A DNA stretch of 64,000 nucleotides. It comes from JBEEJZ01 sp046046915 (GTDB lineage Bacteria > Pseudomonadota > Gammaproteobacteria > Burkholderiales > Burkholderiaceae_C). The position numbers were made by a program, and so were the translations under genes. Numbering within the stretch: the stretch's first letter is position 1; the number at the start of each line of letters is the position of its first letter. This document shows, piece after piece, positions 36,330 through 44,884 of the stretch. Where the stretch lies: NCBI GenBank assembly GCA_046046915.1, contig JBJOIT010000007.1:16549-80548 (forward strand), in the 5' to 3' direction. A model generated the notes under the pieces. It did not search any database, was not told the origin of the DNA, and saw only the letters and a program-made list of their open reading frames with translations.

Positions 36330-38441
36330 TCAGTGACGTGAGCGACGCACCAGCGCCGCCGTGTCCAGAATCAGAGCGACTTTGCCATCGCCCAAGATCG
36401 TGGCACCCGACACATTGGGAACCTTGCGGTAGTTGGACTCCAGGTTCTTGACCACCACCTGCTGCTGGCCCAGTAACTCGTCCACCAGCAGGGCCACTCG
36501 GCTGCCTTCTGCCTCGATCACCACCATGATGTCACTGGTCTTGTCGAGGTCGTAGCGCGGCACCTGAAAGACTTTTTCGAGACCGATCACCGGCATGTAC
36601 TCGTCGCGCACCTTCACCAGCTGCGAGCCCTGCCCCACGGTGGTCACGGTTTCAGACTTAACCTGGAAGGACTCCACCACCGACGAGAGCGGTAACAGGT
36701 AGACCTCGTCACCGACCCCCACCGACATGCCGTCCATGATGGCCAGAGTCAGTGGCAAGCGCACAGACACTTTCATGCCCTGGCCTTCGTTCGATTCGAT
36801 TTCAACCGTGCCGTTCAGGGCAGAGATGTTTCGTTTGACCACGTCCATCCCCACGCCGCGGCCAGACACATCGGTCACGACCTCGGCCGTGGAGAAGCCA
36901 GGAGCAAAAATCAGTTGCCAGACTTCGGCGTCGGACATCTGGTCAGACACATCGAGGCCACGTTCGCGGGCTTTGCGTAGTATCTTTTCACGCGACATGC
37001 CCCGGCCATCGTCGCGCACCTCGATCACGATGGAGCCACCCTGGTGGGCTGCCGACAAGGTGATGGTGCCGGTTTCGGGCTTGCCCGCAGCGCGCCGGTC
37101 TGCAGGCATCTCTATGCCGTGGTCGCAACTGTTGCGCACCAGGTGGGTCAAGGGATCGGTGATTTTTTCAACCAGGCCCTTGTCCAGCTCGGTCGCCTCG
37201 CCCTGGGTCACGAAATCAACTTTCTTGCCCAGCTTGCCAGCCAAGTCACGCAGCATGCGCGGGAAGCGGCTGAACACCACCGACATTGGGATCATGCGGA
37301 TCGACATGACCGACTCTTGCAGGTCACGGGTGTTGCGGTCGAGGTCGCCCAGGCCCGACAACAGCAGCTGGTGCAGTGCGGGATCGAGCGCGCGGCTGTT
37401 TTGGGCCAGCATGGCTTGTGTGATGACCAGTTCACCCACCAGGTTGATCAACTGGTCCACCTTGCTGATGGCTACACGAATGGTGGCTGCTTCCGGCGCT
37501 GCAGCAGGCACGGCTACCCTGGCGCCCGCCACGGCAGGCTTGCCCGAATGGGCGTCCGGGGCGTCATGGTGAGCCAAGGGCGCCCCCGATGACGGCGCAC
37601 CGGGCGCGTCGTCAAAGAAGCCGTAGAACGGTGCCGGGGCCAGAGGCGCATCTGCCGGTGGATCGTCGGACACAAACGCTGCTTCCACAGCACCCGCCGG
37701 GCTGATGCGCACAATGTCACGGGACACATGAAAAGCAAACAGGTCTAAAAGGTCATCATCCGTGGACGTGGTCTTGACCTGGAACACACGCACCTTGGCA
37801 TCTGAGCTGGTCTTGACCTCGATGTCACCCAGGCCGGGAATGTCGCGAAACAGATCCTTGACAGCGTCCGCCTGCTCCGGCTTGTCCATGGGACCTATCG
37901 TGATCGTCAATGTGCGCAGGCCACCAGCCTCGACAACTGGTGCAGCAGCGGGCACTGGAGGGGCGACCACAGCGGCGGCCACCGGCTCGGGTGCTGGTTT
38001 GGCAGGGGCAGCCACGGCCTTGCCAGACGCCAGAGCTGCGATCCTGGCCACCAGGTCTGCCGTGGGCGTTGCCTCGCCTTCACCACCCGCCTGGTGACGC
38101 GCGAGCAGGCTGCGCGACGCGTCGGCAGATTCCAGCAAGACATCGACCATCATGGCGTTGGGCTGCAGCTCGTGGCGGCGCAGGCGGTCCAACAGAGACT
38201 CCATCTGGTGCGTCAACTCCGCCACGTCCGAAAAACCAAAGGTGGCGGCACCGCCCTTCACCGAGTGGGCGCAGCGGAAAATGCCATTGAGCTCTTCGTC
38301 GTCAGCAGTCTCCAGATTCAGATTGAGCAACATCTGCTCCATCAGGTCCAGGTTTTCTCCGGCTTCCTCAAAAAAGATTTGATAGAACTGGGTGAGGTCG
38401 AAATCACCGCCTGAACCGCTGTCTTGATGTACGTCTGACAT
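36330..38441 (-). CDS. cheA: Chemotaxis histidine kinase
   Basis: A 703-residue kinase that phosphorylates CheY and CheB. Domains: HPt P1 (about 10-125) with phospho-accepting His59 in FRCAHSVKGGAATFG, an Ala/Pro-rich linker, a P2-like segment (about 175-245, LRTLTITIGPM), a second linker, dimerization P3 (about 320-385, TIRVAISKVDQLINLVGELVI), HATPase P4 with DHGIEMPADRR, EVRDDGRGM and GRGVGMDVVK, and CheW-like P5 (about 570-700). It is 20 bp upstream of cheW and 43 bp downstream of cheY. Confidence 0.97.
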   Translation of the reverse strand: MSDVHQDSGSGGDFDLTQFYQIFFEEAGENLDLMEQMLLNLNLETADDEELNGIFRCAHSVKGGAATFGFSDVAELTHQMESLLDRLRRHELQPNAMMVDVLLESADASRSLLARHQAGGEGEATPTADLVARIAALASGKAVAAPAKPAPEPVAAAVVAPPVPAAAPVVEAGGLRTLTITIGPMDKPEQADAVKDLFRDIPGLGDIEVKTSSDAKVRVFQVKTTSTDDDLLDLFAFHVSRDIVRISPAGAVEAAFVSDDPPADAPLAPAPFYGFFDDAPGAPSSGAPLAHHDAPDAHSGKPAVAGARVAVPAAAPEAATIRVAISKVDQLINLVGELVITQAMLAQNSRALDPALHQLLLSGLGDLDRNTRDLQESVMSIRMIPMSVVFSRFPRMLRDLAGKLGKKVDFVTQGEATELDKGLVEKITDPLTHLVRNSCDHGIEMPADRRAAGKPETGTITLSAAHQGGSIVIEVRDDGRGMSREKILRKARERGLDVSDQMSDAEVWQLIFAPGFSTAEVVTDVSGRGVGMDVVKRNISALNGTVEIESNEGQGMKVSVRLPLTLAIMDGMSVGVGDEVYLLPLSSVVESFQVKSETVTTVGQGSQLVKVRDEYMPVIGLEKVFQVPRYDLDKTSDIMVVIEAEGSRVALLVDELLGQQQVVVKNLESNYRKVPNVSGATILGDGKVALILDTAALVRRSRH

Positions 38442-38484
38442 ACCTGCCTCCTGTTGGATCAGCCTCGTTGCACGGACTGATGGC

Positions 38485-38847
38485 TTATTTAACGACCTTC
38501 TTGATCACTTCCAGCAATCGTGCGGGATCGAATGGCTTGACCAGCCAGCCGGTCGCGCCAGCTGCACGGCCAGCCTGCTTCATGAGGTCGCTGGACTCGG
38601 TGGTCAACATGAGGATGGGAACCGTTTTGAAATTGGGGTGCTCGCGCAACTTGCGGGTCAGGCCCAAGCCGTCCAGCCTGGGCATGTTCTGATCGGTCAG
38701 AACCAGATCAAAGGTTTGGCGCTGCGCTTTTTCGAAAGCGTCGATGCCATCAACAGCTTCCACCACTTGGTGGCCTGCACCGATGAGGGTGAAAGACACC
38801 ATCTTGCGCATGGATGGTGAGTCGTCTACGGCGAGTATCAAGGACAT
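38485..38847 (-). CDS. cheY: Chemotaxis response regulator
   Basis: A 120-residue single receiver domain that, when phosphorylated, binds FliM and switches the motor. Acidic pocket Asp8-Asp9 (AVDDSPSM), phospho-acceptor Asp52 (LVLTDQNMPRLDG), conserved Thr in LMLTTESS and Lys in WLVKPFDP are all present. No output domain. It lies between the cheZ-like gene and cheA. Confidence 0.94.
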   Translation of the reverse strand: MSLILAVDDSPSMRKMVSFTLIGAGHQVVEAVDGIDAFEKAQRQTFDLVLTDQNMPRLDGLGLTRKLREHPNFKTVPILMLTTESSDLMKQAGRAAGATGWLVKPFDPARLLEVIKKVVK

Positions 38848-38885
38848 GAAAGGCTCCGAAAAGGGTGCAGCGAGTACGGGTCAGG

Positions 38886-39329
38886 CTAAAAAAGTTCGAT
38901 GGAACCAGCGTCCATCTCGTCTTGCGTTACGGGGTTGGGCCGCTCAGGCACGTCATCCACAAAGGGCACCGCCTCGCCATCCTCGTTACCCATGGATTCG
39001 GCGGCCAGGCGGTAAGCGCAACCCTGCAAAATCTTGGAGGTGTGCACGATCAGCTGGGAGGCAAGATCCTGAAACTGCAGCTCGGTCACTGCGGCATTCA
39101 AGGCGTTACGCACACCATCGAGCTCGGTCTTGCCAGCCAGGGCGGGCGAAGCGAGGTCTGCACTGGCAGCGGTAAAACGCTGCATCAAGTTGTCCATGGT
39201 GTGAGCGAGAAGATTGTCCAGGCGCGCCAGGTCGTGCACCACCACCAGCAGTGAATCCTGCAGTTCGGCCACCAGCATGACGGGCAAACGCACGCCAGGC
39301 TCGGTGTTGTCAGAGGGGCTCGAGGACAT
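38886..39329 (-). CDS. cheZ: Short CheZ-like CheY-P phosphatase
   Basis: A 147-residue mostly helical protein at the head of the chemotaxis operon. It carries ELQFQDLASQLIVHTSKIL (about 88-106): the Asp and the Gln four residues later in FQDLASQ match the catalytic Asp143 and Gln147 of E. coli CheZ. A helix rich in DLARLDNLLAHTMDNLMQRF precedes it, and the tail ends QDEMDAGSIELF, comparable to the CheY-binding tail. It is much shorter than the 214 residues of enterobacterial CheZ. ATG 39329 is chosen as a domain start; an open frame extends to 39437 but those 36 residues look non-coding. CheZ is inferred from motif and position. Confidence 0.72.
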   Translation of the reverse strand: MSSSPSDNTEPGVRLPVMLVAELQDSLLVVVHDLARLDNLLAHTMDNLMQRFTAASADLASPALAGKTELDGVRNALNAAVTELQFQDLASQLIVHTSKILQGCAYRLAAESMGNEDGEAVPFVDDVPERPNPVTQDEMDAGSIELF

Positions 39330-39376
39330 ATCGCTGTCGTATTTCGTGGGATAAAAACCGCCATCGGTTTGAATAG

Positions 39377-39403
39377 GCCACGGCACAAGTTCAAGGACGC
39401 TTA
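39377..39403 (-). promoter_or_regulatory. Weak candidate sigma-28 promoter upstream of the chemotaxis operon
   Basis: On the minus strand TAAG (39403-39400) and GCCGTGGC (39384-39377) are exactly 15 bp apart, the spacing of FliA promoters (TAAA-N15-GCCGATAA). Only the first four bases of the -10 box match well. It lies about 50 bp upstream of the cheZ-like start. Confidence 0.25.
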
Positions 39404-39486
39404 GGTTAGCAGGCTTTGAGCCCGTTGAGATCGGCACCAGACCAAATCACCAGCACTCATCGCGGCCTGACTATCATAGCCCCACC

Positions 39487-40608
39487 ATGGACCCCGCAGC
39501 CCCCTTGCCTTCGATCAGAATTCTCCATCTGGAAGACTCGGCGCTGGACCACGATCTGGTGCGCCGCACGCTGCGCCGGTCTGAGCAGGCCTACCAAATT
39601 CACCGGGTGGACACCCTGGAGGATTTCGAGCAAGCCTGCTCGCCGGCTGACTGCGATGTCATCCTAGCCGACTACCGGCTGACCGGCTTCACAGCCATGG
39701 ACGCGTGGCACAGCCTGCAGGCGCAAACTGGAAGGCAAATACAACCTCCGCCCTTCATTCTGTTGTCCGGCGCCATCGGTGAAACCGCTGCTGTTGCAGC
39801 CATACAGCAGGGCATGAGCGACTACCTGCTCAAGGACGACATCAGTCGTCTGGACCATGTGATTCAGCGATCGCTGGAAGTGCATCAGGCACGCCTGGCC
39901 AAACAACAAGCCGATGCCGATCTGGCAGCATCGCAGCGCCAACTGGCCGCCTTTGCCGAACACCTGCAGCAGACCATCGAACAAGAGCGCGCTGCGATTG
40001 CCCGGGAAGTCCATGACGACATCGGCGGTTCACTGGCCGCCATCAAGTTCGACCTGGCCTGGATTGGTCGGCACAGTCCCGACACAGCCGTTCAGCAACA
40101 CGTGACAGCGGCGACAGACATGCTGCAACACGCCATCGGCGCCAGCCAGCGCATCATGATGAACTTGCGCCCGGCCATCCTCGACCAGGGCCTGGCGGCG
40201 GCAGTGCAATGGCTGGCAGGCAACTTTGAGCGCCGCACCGGCATCAAGACTACCTTGCGCACTGACCGGCGCGAGTCCGGCGTGAGCAAGGCCGTTCAAA
40301 TGGCCGCCTACAGAACGGCGCAGGAGGCGCTGACCAACATCAGCAAACACGCCAAGTGCGACAGCGTGAAGATAGACATTGCTGCCGACGACGCTTTTTT
40401 GACCCTGGAGGTGAGCGACAACGGCCCTGGCATCAGCAGCAGCGATAGAAGCAAGCCCAAGTCTTTTGGCTTGCGGGGCCTGCACGAGCGGGCCAAATCG
40501 GTGGGCGGCTGGCTGGACATCAGCTCCATCAGCGGCCAGGGCACCTCCATCATCTTTTCTGCACCGCTGACGGCACAGGCCGACCCAGCACAAGAGGACA
40601 CCCCATGA
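39487..40608 (+). CDS. Soluble receiver-histidine kinase (NarX/HisKA_3 type)
   Basis: A 373-residue protein with no membrane segment. An N-terminal receiver domain (about 10-130; HLEDSALDHD and phospho-acceptor Asp62 in VILADYRLTG) is followed by a coiled-coil helix, a HisKA_3 dimer domain with the phospho-His in AIAREVHDDIGGSLAAIKFD (about 178), and an HATPase domain (VSDNGPGISSSD and SFGLRGLHERAKSVGGWLDI). It should phosphorylate the NarL-type regulator whose gene overlaps its stop by 4 bp. Because it has a receiver but no sensor of its own, it probably takes input from another kinase. It is divergent from the chemotaxis operon. Confidence 0.9.
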   Translation: MDPAAPLPSIRILHLEDSALDHDLVRRTLRRSEQAYQIHRVDTLEDFEQACSPADCDVILADYRLTGFTAMDAWHSLQAQTGRQIQPPPFILLSGAIGETAAVAAIQQGMSDYLLKDDISRLDHVIQRSLEVHQARLAKQQADADLAASQRQLAAFAEHLQQTIEQERAAIAREVHDDIGGSLAAIKFDLAWIGRHSPDTAVQQHVTAATDMLQHAIGASQRIMMNLRPAILDQGLAAAVQWLAGNFERRTGIKTTLRTDRRESGVSKAVQMAAYRTAQEALTNISKHAKCDSVKIDIAADDAFLTLEVSDNGPGISSSDRSKPKSFGLRGLHERAKSVGGWLDISSISGQGTSIIFSAPLTAQADPAQEDTP

Positions 40609-41234
40609 TTCGCGTCATTCTTTGCGACGACCACGCCATGATTCGCCGTGGCATCCGTGACACCCTGGCCGAGGCTGTGGATATTCAAGTGGTGGCGGAA
40701 ACCGGTAGCTACTCGGAGGTGCGCGAAGCGCTGCGTAACACGCCCTGCGACGTGCTGGTGCTCGACCTCAACCTGCCCGGACGCGGCGGCATGGAAGTGC
40801 TGTCCAGCCTGCGTGAGGGGGACTCGCCAGTCAAAGTTCTGATCGTGTCCATGTTCCCTGAAGACCAATATGCCATCCGCTGTCTGAGGGCCGGCGCGCA
40901 GGGCTACCTGAACAAAGCGGGCGACCCCGCCAACCTCGTGACGGCCGTTCGCACCCTGGCCCAGGGTCGCAAGTTCGTGACTCCCGAGGTCGCACAAATG
41001 CTGGTGGAAAGCCTCTCTGGCGACGCCAACGAAGCCTTGCATGCGTCCTTGTCCGAGCGTGAACTGCAAACACTGCTGAAGATTGCGTCCGGCAAAAGAC
41101 TCTCAGACATCGCCGAAGAACTCATGCTGAGCCCCAAGACGGTGAGCGTCTACCGCTCTCGGGTGCTGGAAAAGCTCAAACTCAGCAACAACGCCGAGCT
41201 CACCGTCTACGCCATCCGCAACGAACTGGTCTAA
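40605..41234 (+). CDS. NarL/FixJ-family response regulator
   Basis: A 209-residue regulator: receiver domain (about 1-120) with acidic pair in LCDDHAMIRRGI, phospho-acceptor Asp54 in VLDLNLPGRGGMEVL and Lys in GYLNKAG; then a LuxR-type helix-turn-helix (about 145-205, LSERELQTLLKIASGKRLSDIAEELMLSPKTVSVYRSRVLEKL). It is the partner of the overlapping kinase gene. Sited between che and fli operons it may regulate motility, but its targets are not shown by the sequence. Confidence 0.92.
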   Translation: MIRVILCDDHAMIRRGIRDTLAEAVDIQVVAETGSYSEVREALRNTPCDVLVLDLNLPGRGGMEVLSSLREGDSPVKVLIVSMFPEDQYAIRCLRAGAQGYLNKAGDPANLVTAVRTLAQGRKFVTPEVAQMLVESLSGDANEALHASLSERELQTLLKIASGKRLSDIAEELMLSPKTVSVYRSRVLEKLKLSNNAELTVYAIRNELV

Positions 41235-41252
41235 CTCGTCTAGCGCAAGCGG

Positions 41253-42020
41253 CTACTTGCCCAGAAAGATATCAATCGAGCGCTCCATCAGGGCCATAAA
41301 GGGCTGATCGAGCATGGGCAGTGTCACAGCAATGCCAATCAGGCCCACCGACAAGGTAATGGGAAAACCCACCGAGTAAATGTTCATTTGTGGCGCTACG
41401 CGGGAAACGATGCCCAGCGCCAGGTTCACAAACATCAGCATGCCGACCATGGGCAAGGCCATCCACAGGGCGGTGGCGAACAGATCGGCCCCCAAGTGTT
41501 GCAGCTTCATGGTTTGCAGGGCCTGCAAAAAGTTCTGATCGACAGGAAACGCCTCAAAGCTCTTGATGGTGGTCATCAGCACCATCATGTGCCCATTCAG
41601 CACCACGAAGAGCAGCGACGCCATTTGCCCAAAAAAACGGGCGACGGCACTCGACTGCGTATTGAGTGAGGGGTCGAAGAAGGCGGCAAAGTTCAGACCC
41701 ATCTGGAAACCCACCACTTCTCCCGCCAGTTCGACGGCCGCAAACACCAGACGCACCGTAAAACCAATCGCCAGCCCGATGCCCACCTGCTGCACCACCA
41801 CACCCATGGCCTGCGGACTGTTGATGCTGATGATGGACTGTGCGGGCAAAGCTCCCTGAGCGGCCAGCGCCACCAGAAAAGCCAGCGCAATGCGCGCGCG
41901 CAAGGGAAAGGCTCGTGAAGACAAGACCGGCGCGGCGCTGAACACCGCCAGCACCCGCAGAAAGGGCCAGAGGACCGGCGACAGCCAGGCAACCAGCTGG
42001 GCTTCAGAAAATGTGATCAA
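41253..42020 (-). CDS. fliR: Flagellar export gate protein FliR
   Basis: A 255-residue export-gate component with about six membrane helices. Characteristic stretches: LWPFLRVLAVFSAAPVLSSRAFPLRARIALAF at the start, GIGLAIGFTVRLVFAAVELAGEVVGFQMGL near residue 77, and VGLIGIAVTLPMLDQPFMALMER near the end. It is the last gene of the fliF-to-fliR operon and convergent with the response-regulator gene, 18 bp apart. Confidence 0.96.
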   Translation of the reverse strand: MITFSEAQLVAWLSPVLWPFLRVLAVFSAAPVLSSRAFPLRARIALAFLVALAAQGALPAQSIISINSPQAMGVVVQQVGIGLAIGFTVRLVFAAVELAGEVVGFQMGLNFAAFFDPSLNTQSSAVARFFGQMASLLFVVLNGHMMVLMTTIKSFEAFPVDQNFLQALQTMKLQHLGADLFATALWMALPMVGMLMFVNLALGIVSRVAPQMNIYSVGFPITLSVGLIGIAVTLPMLDQPFMALMERSIDIFLGK

Positions 42021-42035
42021 ACCAGCGCCCGGACG

Positions 42036-42305
42036 TCAAACCACCACGGACGGAATGGCCTCGATCATTCGCCGGATGTATTCCACCAACATGGTGAGCA
42101 TCCAGGGTCCAGCAATGGCAAACACCGCAATCGCCGAGATCAGCTTGGGCACAAAAGCCAGCGTTGCTTCATGTATCTGCGTCACCGCCTGGAAAAGGCT
42201 GACCACCAGCCCCACCACCAGCACCACAATGAGCACCGGAGCCGACACCATCAGCAACATCAGCAAGGCCTCCTGGCCCATGGTCAACACCATTTGTGAG
42301 TTCAT
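42036..42305 (-). CDS. fliQ: Flagellar export gate protein FliQ
   Basis: An 89-residue protein with two helices: LTMGQEALLMLLMVSAPVLIVVLVVGLVVSLFQAVTQIHEATLAF and the C-terminal AVFAIAGPWMLTMLVEYIRRMI (given in part). The QAVTQIHEATLAFVPK loop is diagnostic. It lies between fliP and fliR in the standard order. Confidence 0.96.
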   Translation of the reverse strand: MNSQMVLTMGQEALLMLLMVSAPVLIVVLVVGLVVSLFQAVTQIHEATLAFVPKLISAIAVFAIAGPWMLTMLVEYIRRMIEAIPSVVV

Positions 42306-42318
42306 ATCGGCTCCAGCG

Positions 42319-43113
42319 TCAGGTCACAAAGCTCGCCGCCAGCGAGCCGATCAAGAGATTCCAGCCATCGGCCAGCACAAACAGCATGAGCTTGAAAGGC
42401 AGCGCCACCAGCACAGGTGACAGCATCATCATGCCCAGGGACATCAGCACACTAGACACCACGATGTCGATGACCAGAAAAGGGATGAAGATCATGAAGC
42501 CAATCTGGAATGCCGACTTCAGCTCACTGATCACAAACGCGGGCACCAGCACCCGGATGGGGGCGGTCTCGATCTTGACGGCTGGGTCCAACTTGGCCAG
42601 CTTGGCAAACAAGGAAAAGTCGGCCTGCCGGGTCTGCTTGACCATGAACTGGCGCAGCGGCGCTTCAGCCTTGTCCAGGGCCTGCTCAAAAGCCATGCCA
42701 TTTTGGGTGTAAGGCACATACGCGTCCTGGTAGACCTTATCAAAGGTCGGTCCCATGACAAAAAAGGTCAAAAACAGCGACAGGCCCACCACCACCTGAT
42801 TGGGGGGTGCCGATTGGGTGCCCAGCGCCTGGCGCAAGAGCGACAGCACGATCACGATGCGGGTGAAGCCCGTCATCATCAGCAGCACCGCTGGCAAGAA
42901 TGACAGGGCCGTAAAAAACAGCAGGGTCTGGATAGGCACCGAAAAGCTGGTGCCCGACGCACCTGATCCCACCAGCAGGGGAAGTTGGGAACCGCTTTGC
43001 GCCAGTGCAGCATTGCCCAGCATGGCCAGTGCCACCGCCGCAATGAGGCGCGCGACAGGAGCGCAAGCCCAGGAGAAGGCGGGCTTCGTGCCCTTGCAAG
43101 AATGATTTGACAC
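42319..43113 (-). CDS. fliP: Flagellar export gate protein FliP
   Basis: A protein of about 264 residues with an N-terminal cleavable signal (about residues 15-35, AVALAMLGNAALAQ), as known for FliP, and four further helices. Landmark stretches: TALSFLPAVLLMMTGFTRIVIVLSLLRQALGTQSAPPNQVV near residue 80, and FVISELKSAFQIGFMIFIPFLVIDIVVSSVLMSLGMMM. GTG 43113 has TAAGG five bases upstream, directly at the fliO stop; a longer frame to 43146 lies inside fliO and lacks support. Confidence 0.95.
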   Translation of the reverse strand: MSNHSCKGTKPAFSWACAPVARLIAAVALAMLGNAALAQSGSQLPLLVGSGASGTSFSVPIQTLLFFTALSFLPAVLLMMTGFTRIVIVLSLLRQALGTQSAPPNQVVVGLSLFLTFFVMGPTFDKVYQDAYVPYTQNGMAFEQALDKAEAPLRQFMVKQTRQADFSLFAKLAKLDPAVKIETAPIRVLVPAFVISELKSAFQIGFMIFIPFLVIDIVVSSVLMSLGMMMLSPVLVALPFKLMLFVLADGWNLLIGSLAASFVT

Positions 43114-43120
43114 GCGGACC

Positions 43121-43438
43121 TTATTCCAGCGGGAGGGCCTCAGCATCCAGGCGAGCCGGCCCGGTTGCCATGCCTGCCCCAGGTGCAGGCAAAGTGTGGA
43201 GGTGATTGACGTTGTGCGCCGTCACCCCCAGCACCAGCCAGGTCTTGGCACCTTCCGGCCCCACTTCCACCGTCACCACACGCTGCTGCGGGCCCACGGC
43301 CACCGCAGACACCACGCGAGAGGATGCAAGCTGCCCCTGCCCGGCCACCAAATTGCGCCGCTGCAACCACTTCAGGGCAAAGGGCAAAGCGCCCAACAGC
43401 GCGATGAAGAGCAGCACCACCGCCAAGGTCTGAAACAT
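43121..43438 (-). CDS. fliO: Flagellar biosynthesis protein FliO
   Basis: A 105-residue bitopic membrane protein: helix FQTLAVVLLFIALLGALPFALKWL at residues 2-25, then a cytoplasmic domain with VVSAVAVGPQQRVVTVEVGPEG and WLVLGVTAHNVNHLHTLPAP, the FliO/FliZ pattern. FliO helps assemble the FliP ring. It lies between fliN and fliP. Confidence 0.92.
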   Translation of the reverse strand: MFQTLAVVLLFIALLGALPFALKWLQRRNLVAGQGQLASSRVVSAVAVGPQQRVVTVEVGPEGAKTWLVLGVTAHNVNHLHTLPAPGAGMATGPARLDAEALPLE

Positions 43439-43444
43439 GCTGAT

Positions 43445-43870
43445 CTACCCCTTGCTCACGCGGCGCAGTCGCTCGGAGGGCGTGACCACGTCTGTGAGAC
43501 GAATGCCAAACTTGTCGTTCACCACCACCACCTCGCCTTGCGCGATCAGGTAGCCGTTGACCAGCACATCCATGGGTTCGCCAGCCAAAGCATCCAGCTC
43601 GACGACCGAGCCCTGCCCCAGCTGCAGGATGTGCTTGATCGGCACCTTGGTGCGACCCAGCTCCACCGACAGCTGCACCGGGATGTCGAGCACCATGTTG
43701 ATGTCATTCATGGGCCCATCGCCAGAACCGCCCGAAAACGGACGTGGCGCCTCGCCCGCCAGGATGCCAGCGTGCGCATCGCCCGCGCCGTCACTTGCTT
43801 TTTGCTCCATGAGGGCCTCGGCCCAGTCGGCCATGCCGTCGTCTTCTGTGGGTTTGTCTTCAGCTGCCAT
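43445..43870 (-). CDS. fliN: Flagellar motor switch protein FliN
   Basis: A 141-residue C-ring protein. The acidic N-terminal half is variable; the C-terminal SpoA domain (about 60-138) contains LDIPVQLSVELGRTKVPIKHILQLGQGSVVELD and the FGIRLTDVVTPSERLRRV end. Its start overlaps the fliM stop by 11 bp. Confidence 0.96.
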   Translation of the reverse strand: MAAEDKPTEDDGMADWAEALMEQKASDGAGDAHAGILAGEAPRPFSGGSGDGPMNDINMVLDIPVQLSVELGRTKVPIKHILQLGQGSVVELDALAGEPMDVLVNGYLIAQGEVVVVNDKFGIRLTDVVTPSERLRRVSKG

Positions 43871-44864
43871 GTCGTTCCCCCATCCAGTTGAGGTCGTTGC
43901 TCCTCAAACTCTTGTCAATGCGGATTGCATATTTGGCGTTGTGCGTGCCGTATTGGCATTCAAACACGGGTACGCCGTCGATCGTGGCCTGAATCCGGGG
44001 TGCCCGGTCCAGTTCTATAAAGTCTCCTGGCTTCATGGCCAGCAATTGTTCGATGGTGGCATCAGCCCTTGCCAGCTCGGCCACCAAGGTCACCTCGGCC
44101 GCCTGGATCTCGCGCGTCAGCACGTTCACCCAGCGCTTGTCGACTTCCATCGAGTCGCCTTGCGTGGACGAGTACAACACATCCCGAATCGGCTCCATGG
44201 TTGCGTAGGGCACGCAAAAGTGGATGGCGCCGGCAATGTCGCCAATTTCCAGCTGGAAAGAGGTAGAAATCACGATCTCGCTGGGCGTGGCAATGTTGGC
44301 AAACTGGGGTTGCATCTCTGAGCGCTGGTATTCCAGCTCCAGCGGGTAGATGCCCTTCCAGGCTTTTTTGTACTCGGTGGTGATCACATCCACCAGCCGG
44401 TTGATGACGCGCTGCTCGGTCGCAGAAAAATCCCGGCCCTCAATTCGGGTCTGGAACTTGCCTGTACCGCCGTACAGCGTGTCGATGATGCCGAAGACCA
44501 GCGCCGGCTCGCACACGATGAGGCCATTGCCGCGCAGAGGCCGTATCGCCACGATGTTGAAATTGGTCGGCACCGCCAGTTCACGCAAAAAGGCGCTGTA
44601 ACGCTGCACAGAAACCGAGCCCACCGACACCTCCGGGCTGCGGCGGATGAAGTTAAACAGGCCAATGCGCAGGTTGCGGGCAAATCGTTCGTTGACGATT
44701 TCCATCGTCGGCATACGGCCCCGAACAATGCGCTCCTGGCTGGAAATGTTGTAGGGCCGAACCTCGCCCTCTTGCGGCGCTTCTTCGACGCTCTTCTGGC
44801 TTTCACCAGTCACGCCCTCCAGGAGGGCATCGACCTCTTCCTGGGAAAGAAACGATTCAGCCAT
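43860..44864 (-). CDS. fliM: Flagellar motor switch protein FliM
   Basis: A 334-residue C-ring protein that binds phosphorylated CheY. The N-terminal CheY-binding motif is AESFLSQEEVDALLEGV; the CheC-like middle domain has RIVRGRMPTMEIVNERFARNLR and GTGKFQTRIEGRDFSATEQRVI; the C-terminal SpoA domain has FIELDRAPRIQATIDGVPVFECQYG. It lies between fliL and fliN. Confidence 0.97.
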   Translation of the reverse strand: MAESFLSQEEVDALLEGVTGESQKSVEEAPQEGEVRPYNISSQERIVRGRMPTMEIVNERFARNLRIGLFNFIRRSPEVSVGSVSVQRYSAFLRELAVPTNFNIVAIRPLRGNGLIVCEPALVFGIIDTLYGGTGKFQTRIEGRDFSATEQRVINRLVDVITTEYKKAWKGIYPLELEYQRSEMQPQFANIATPSEIVISTSFQLEIGDIAGAIHFCVPYATMEPIRDVLYSSTQGDSMEVDKRWVNVLTREIQAAEVTLVAELARADATIEQLLAMKPGDFIELDRAPRIQATIDGVPVFECQYGTHNAKYAIRIDKSLRSNDLNWMGERHGS

Positions 44865-44884
44865 GTTGAAAGCTCCGGCTGGGT

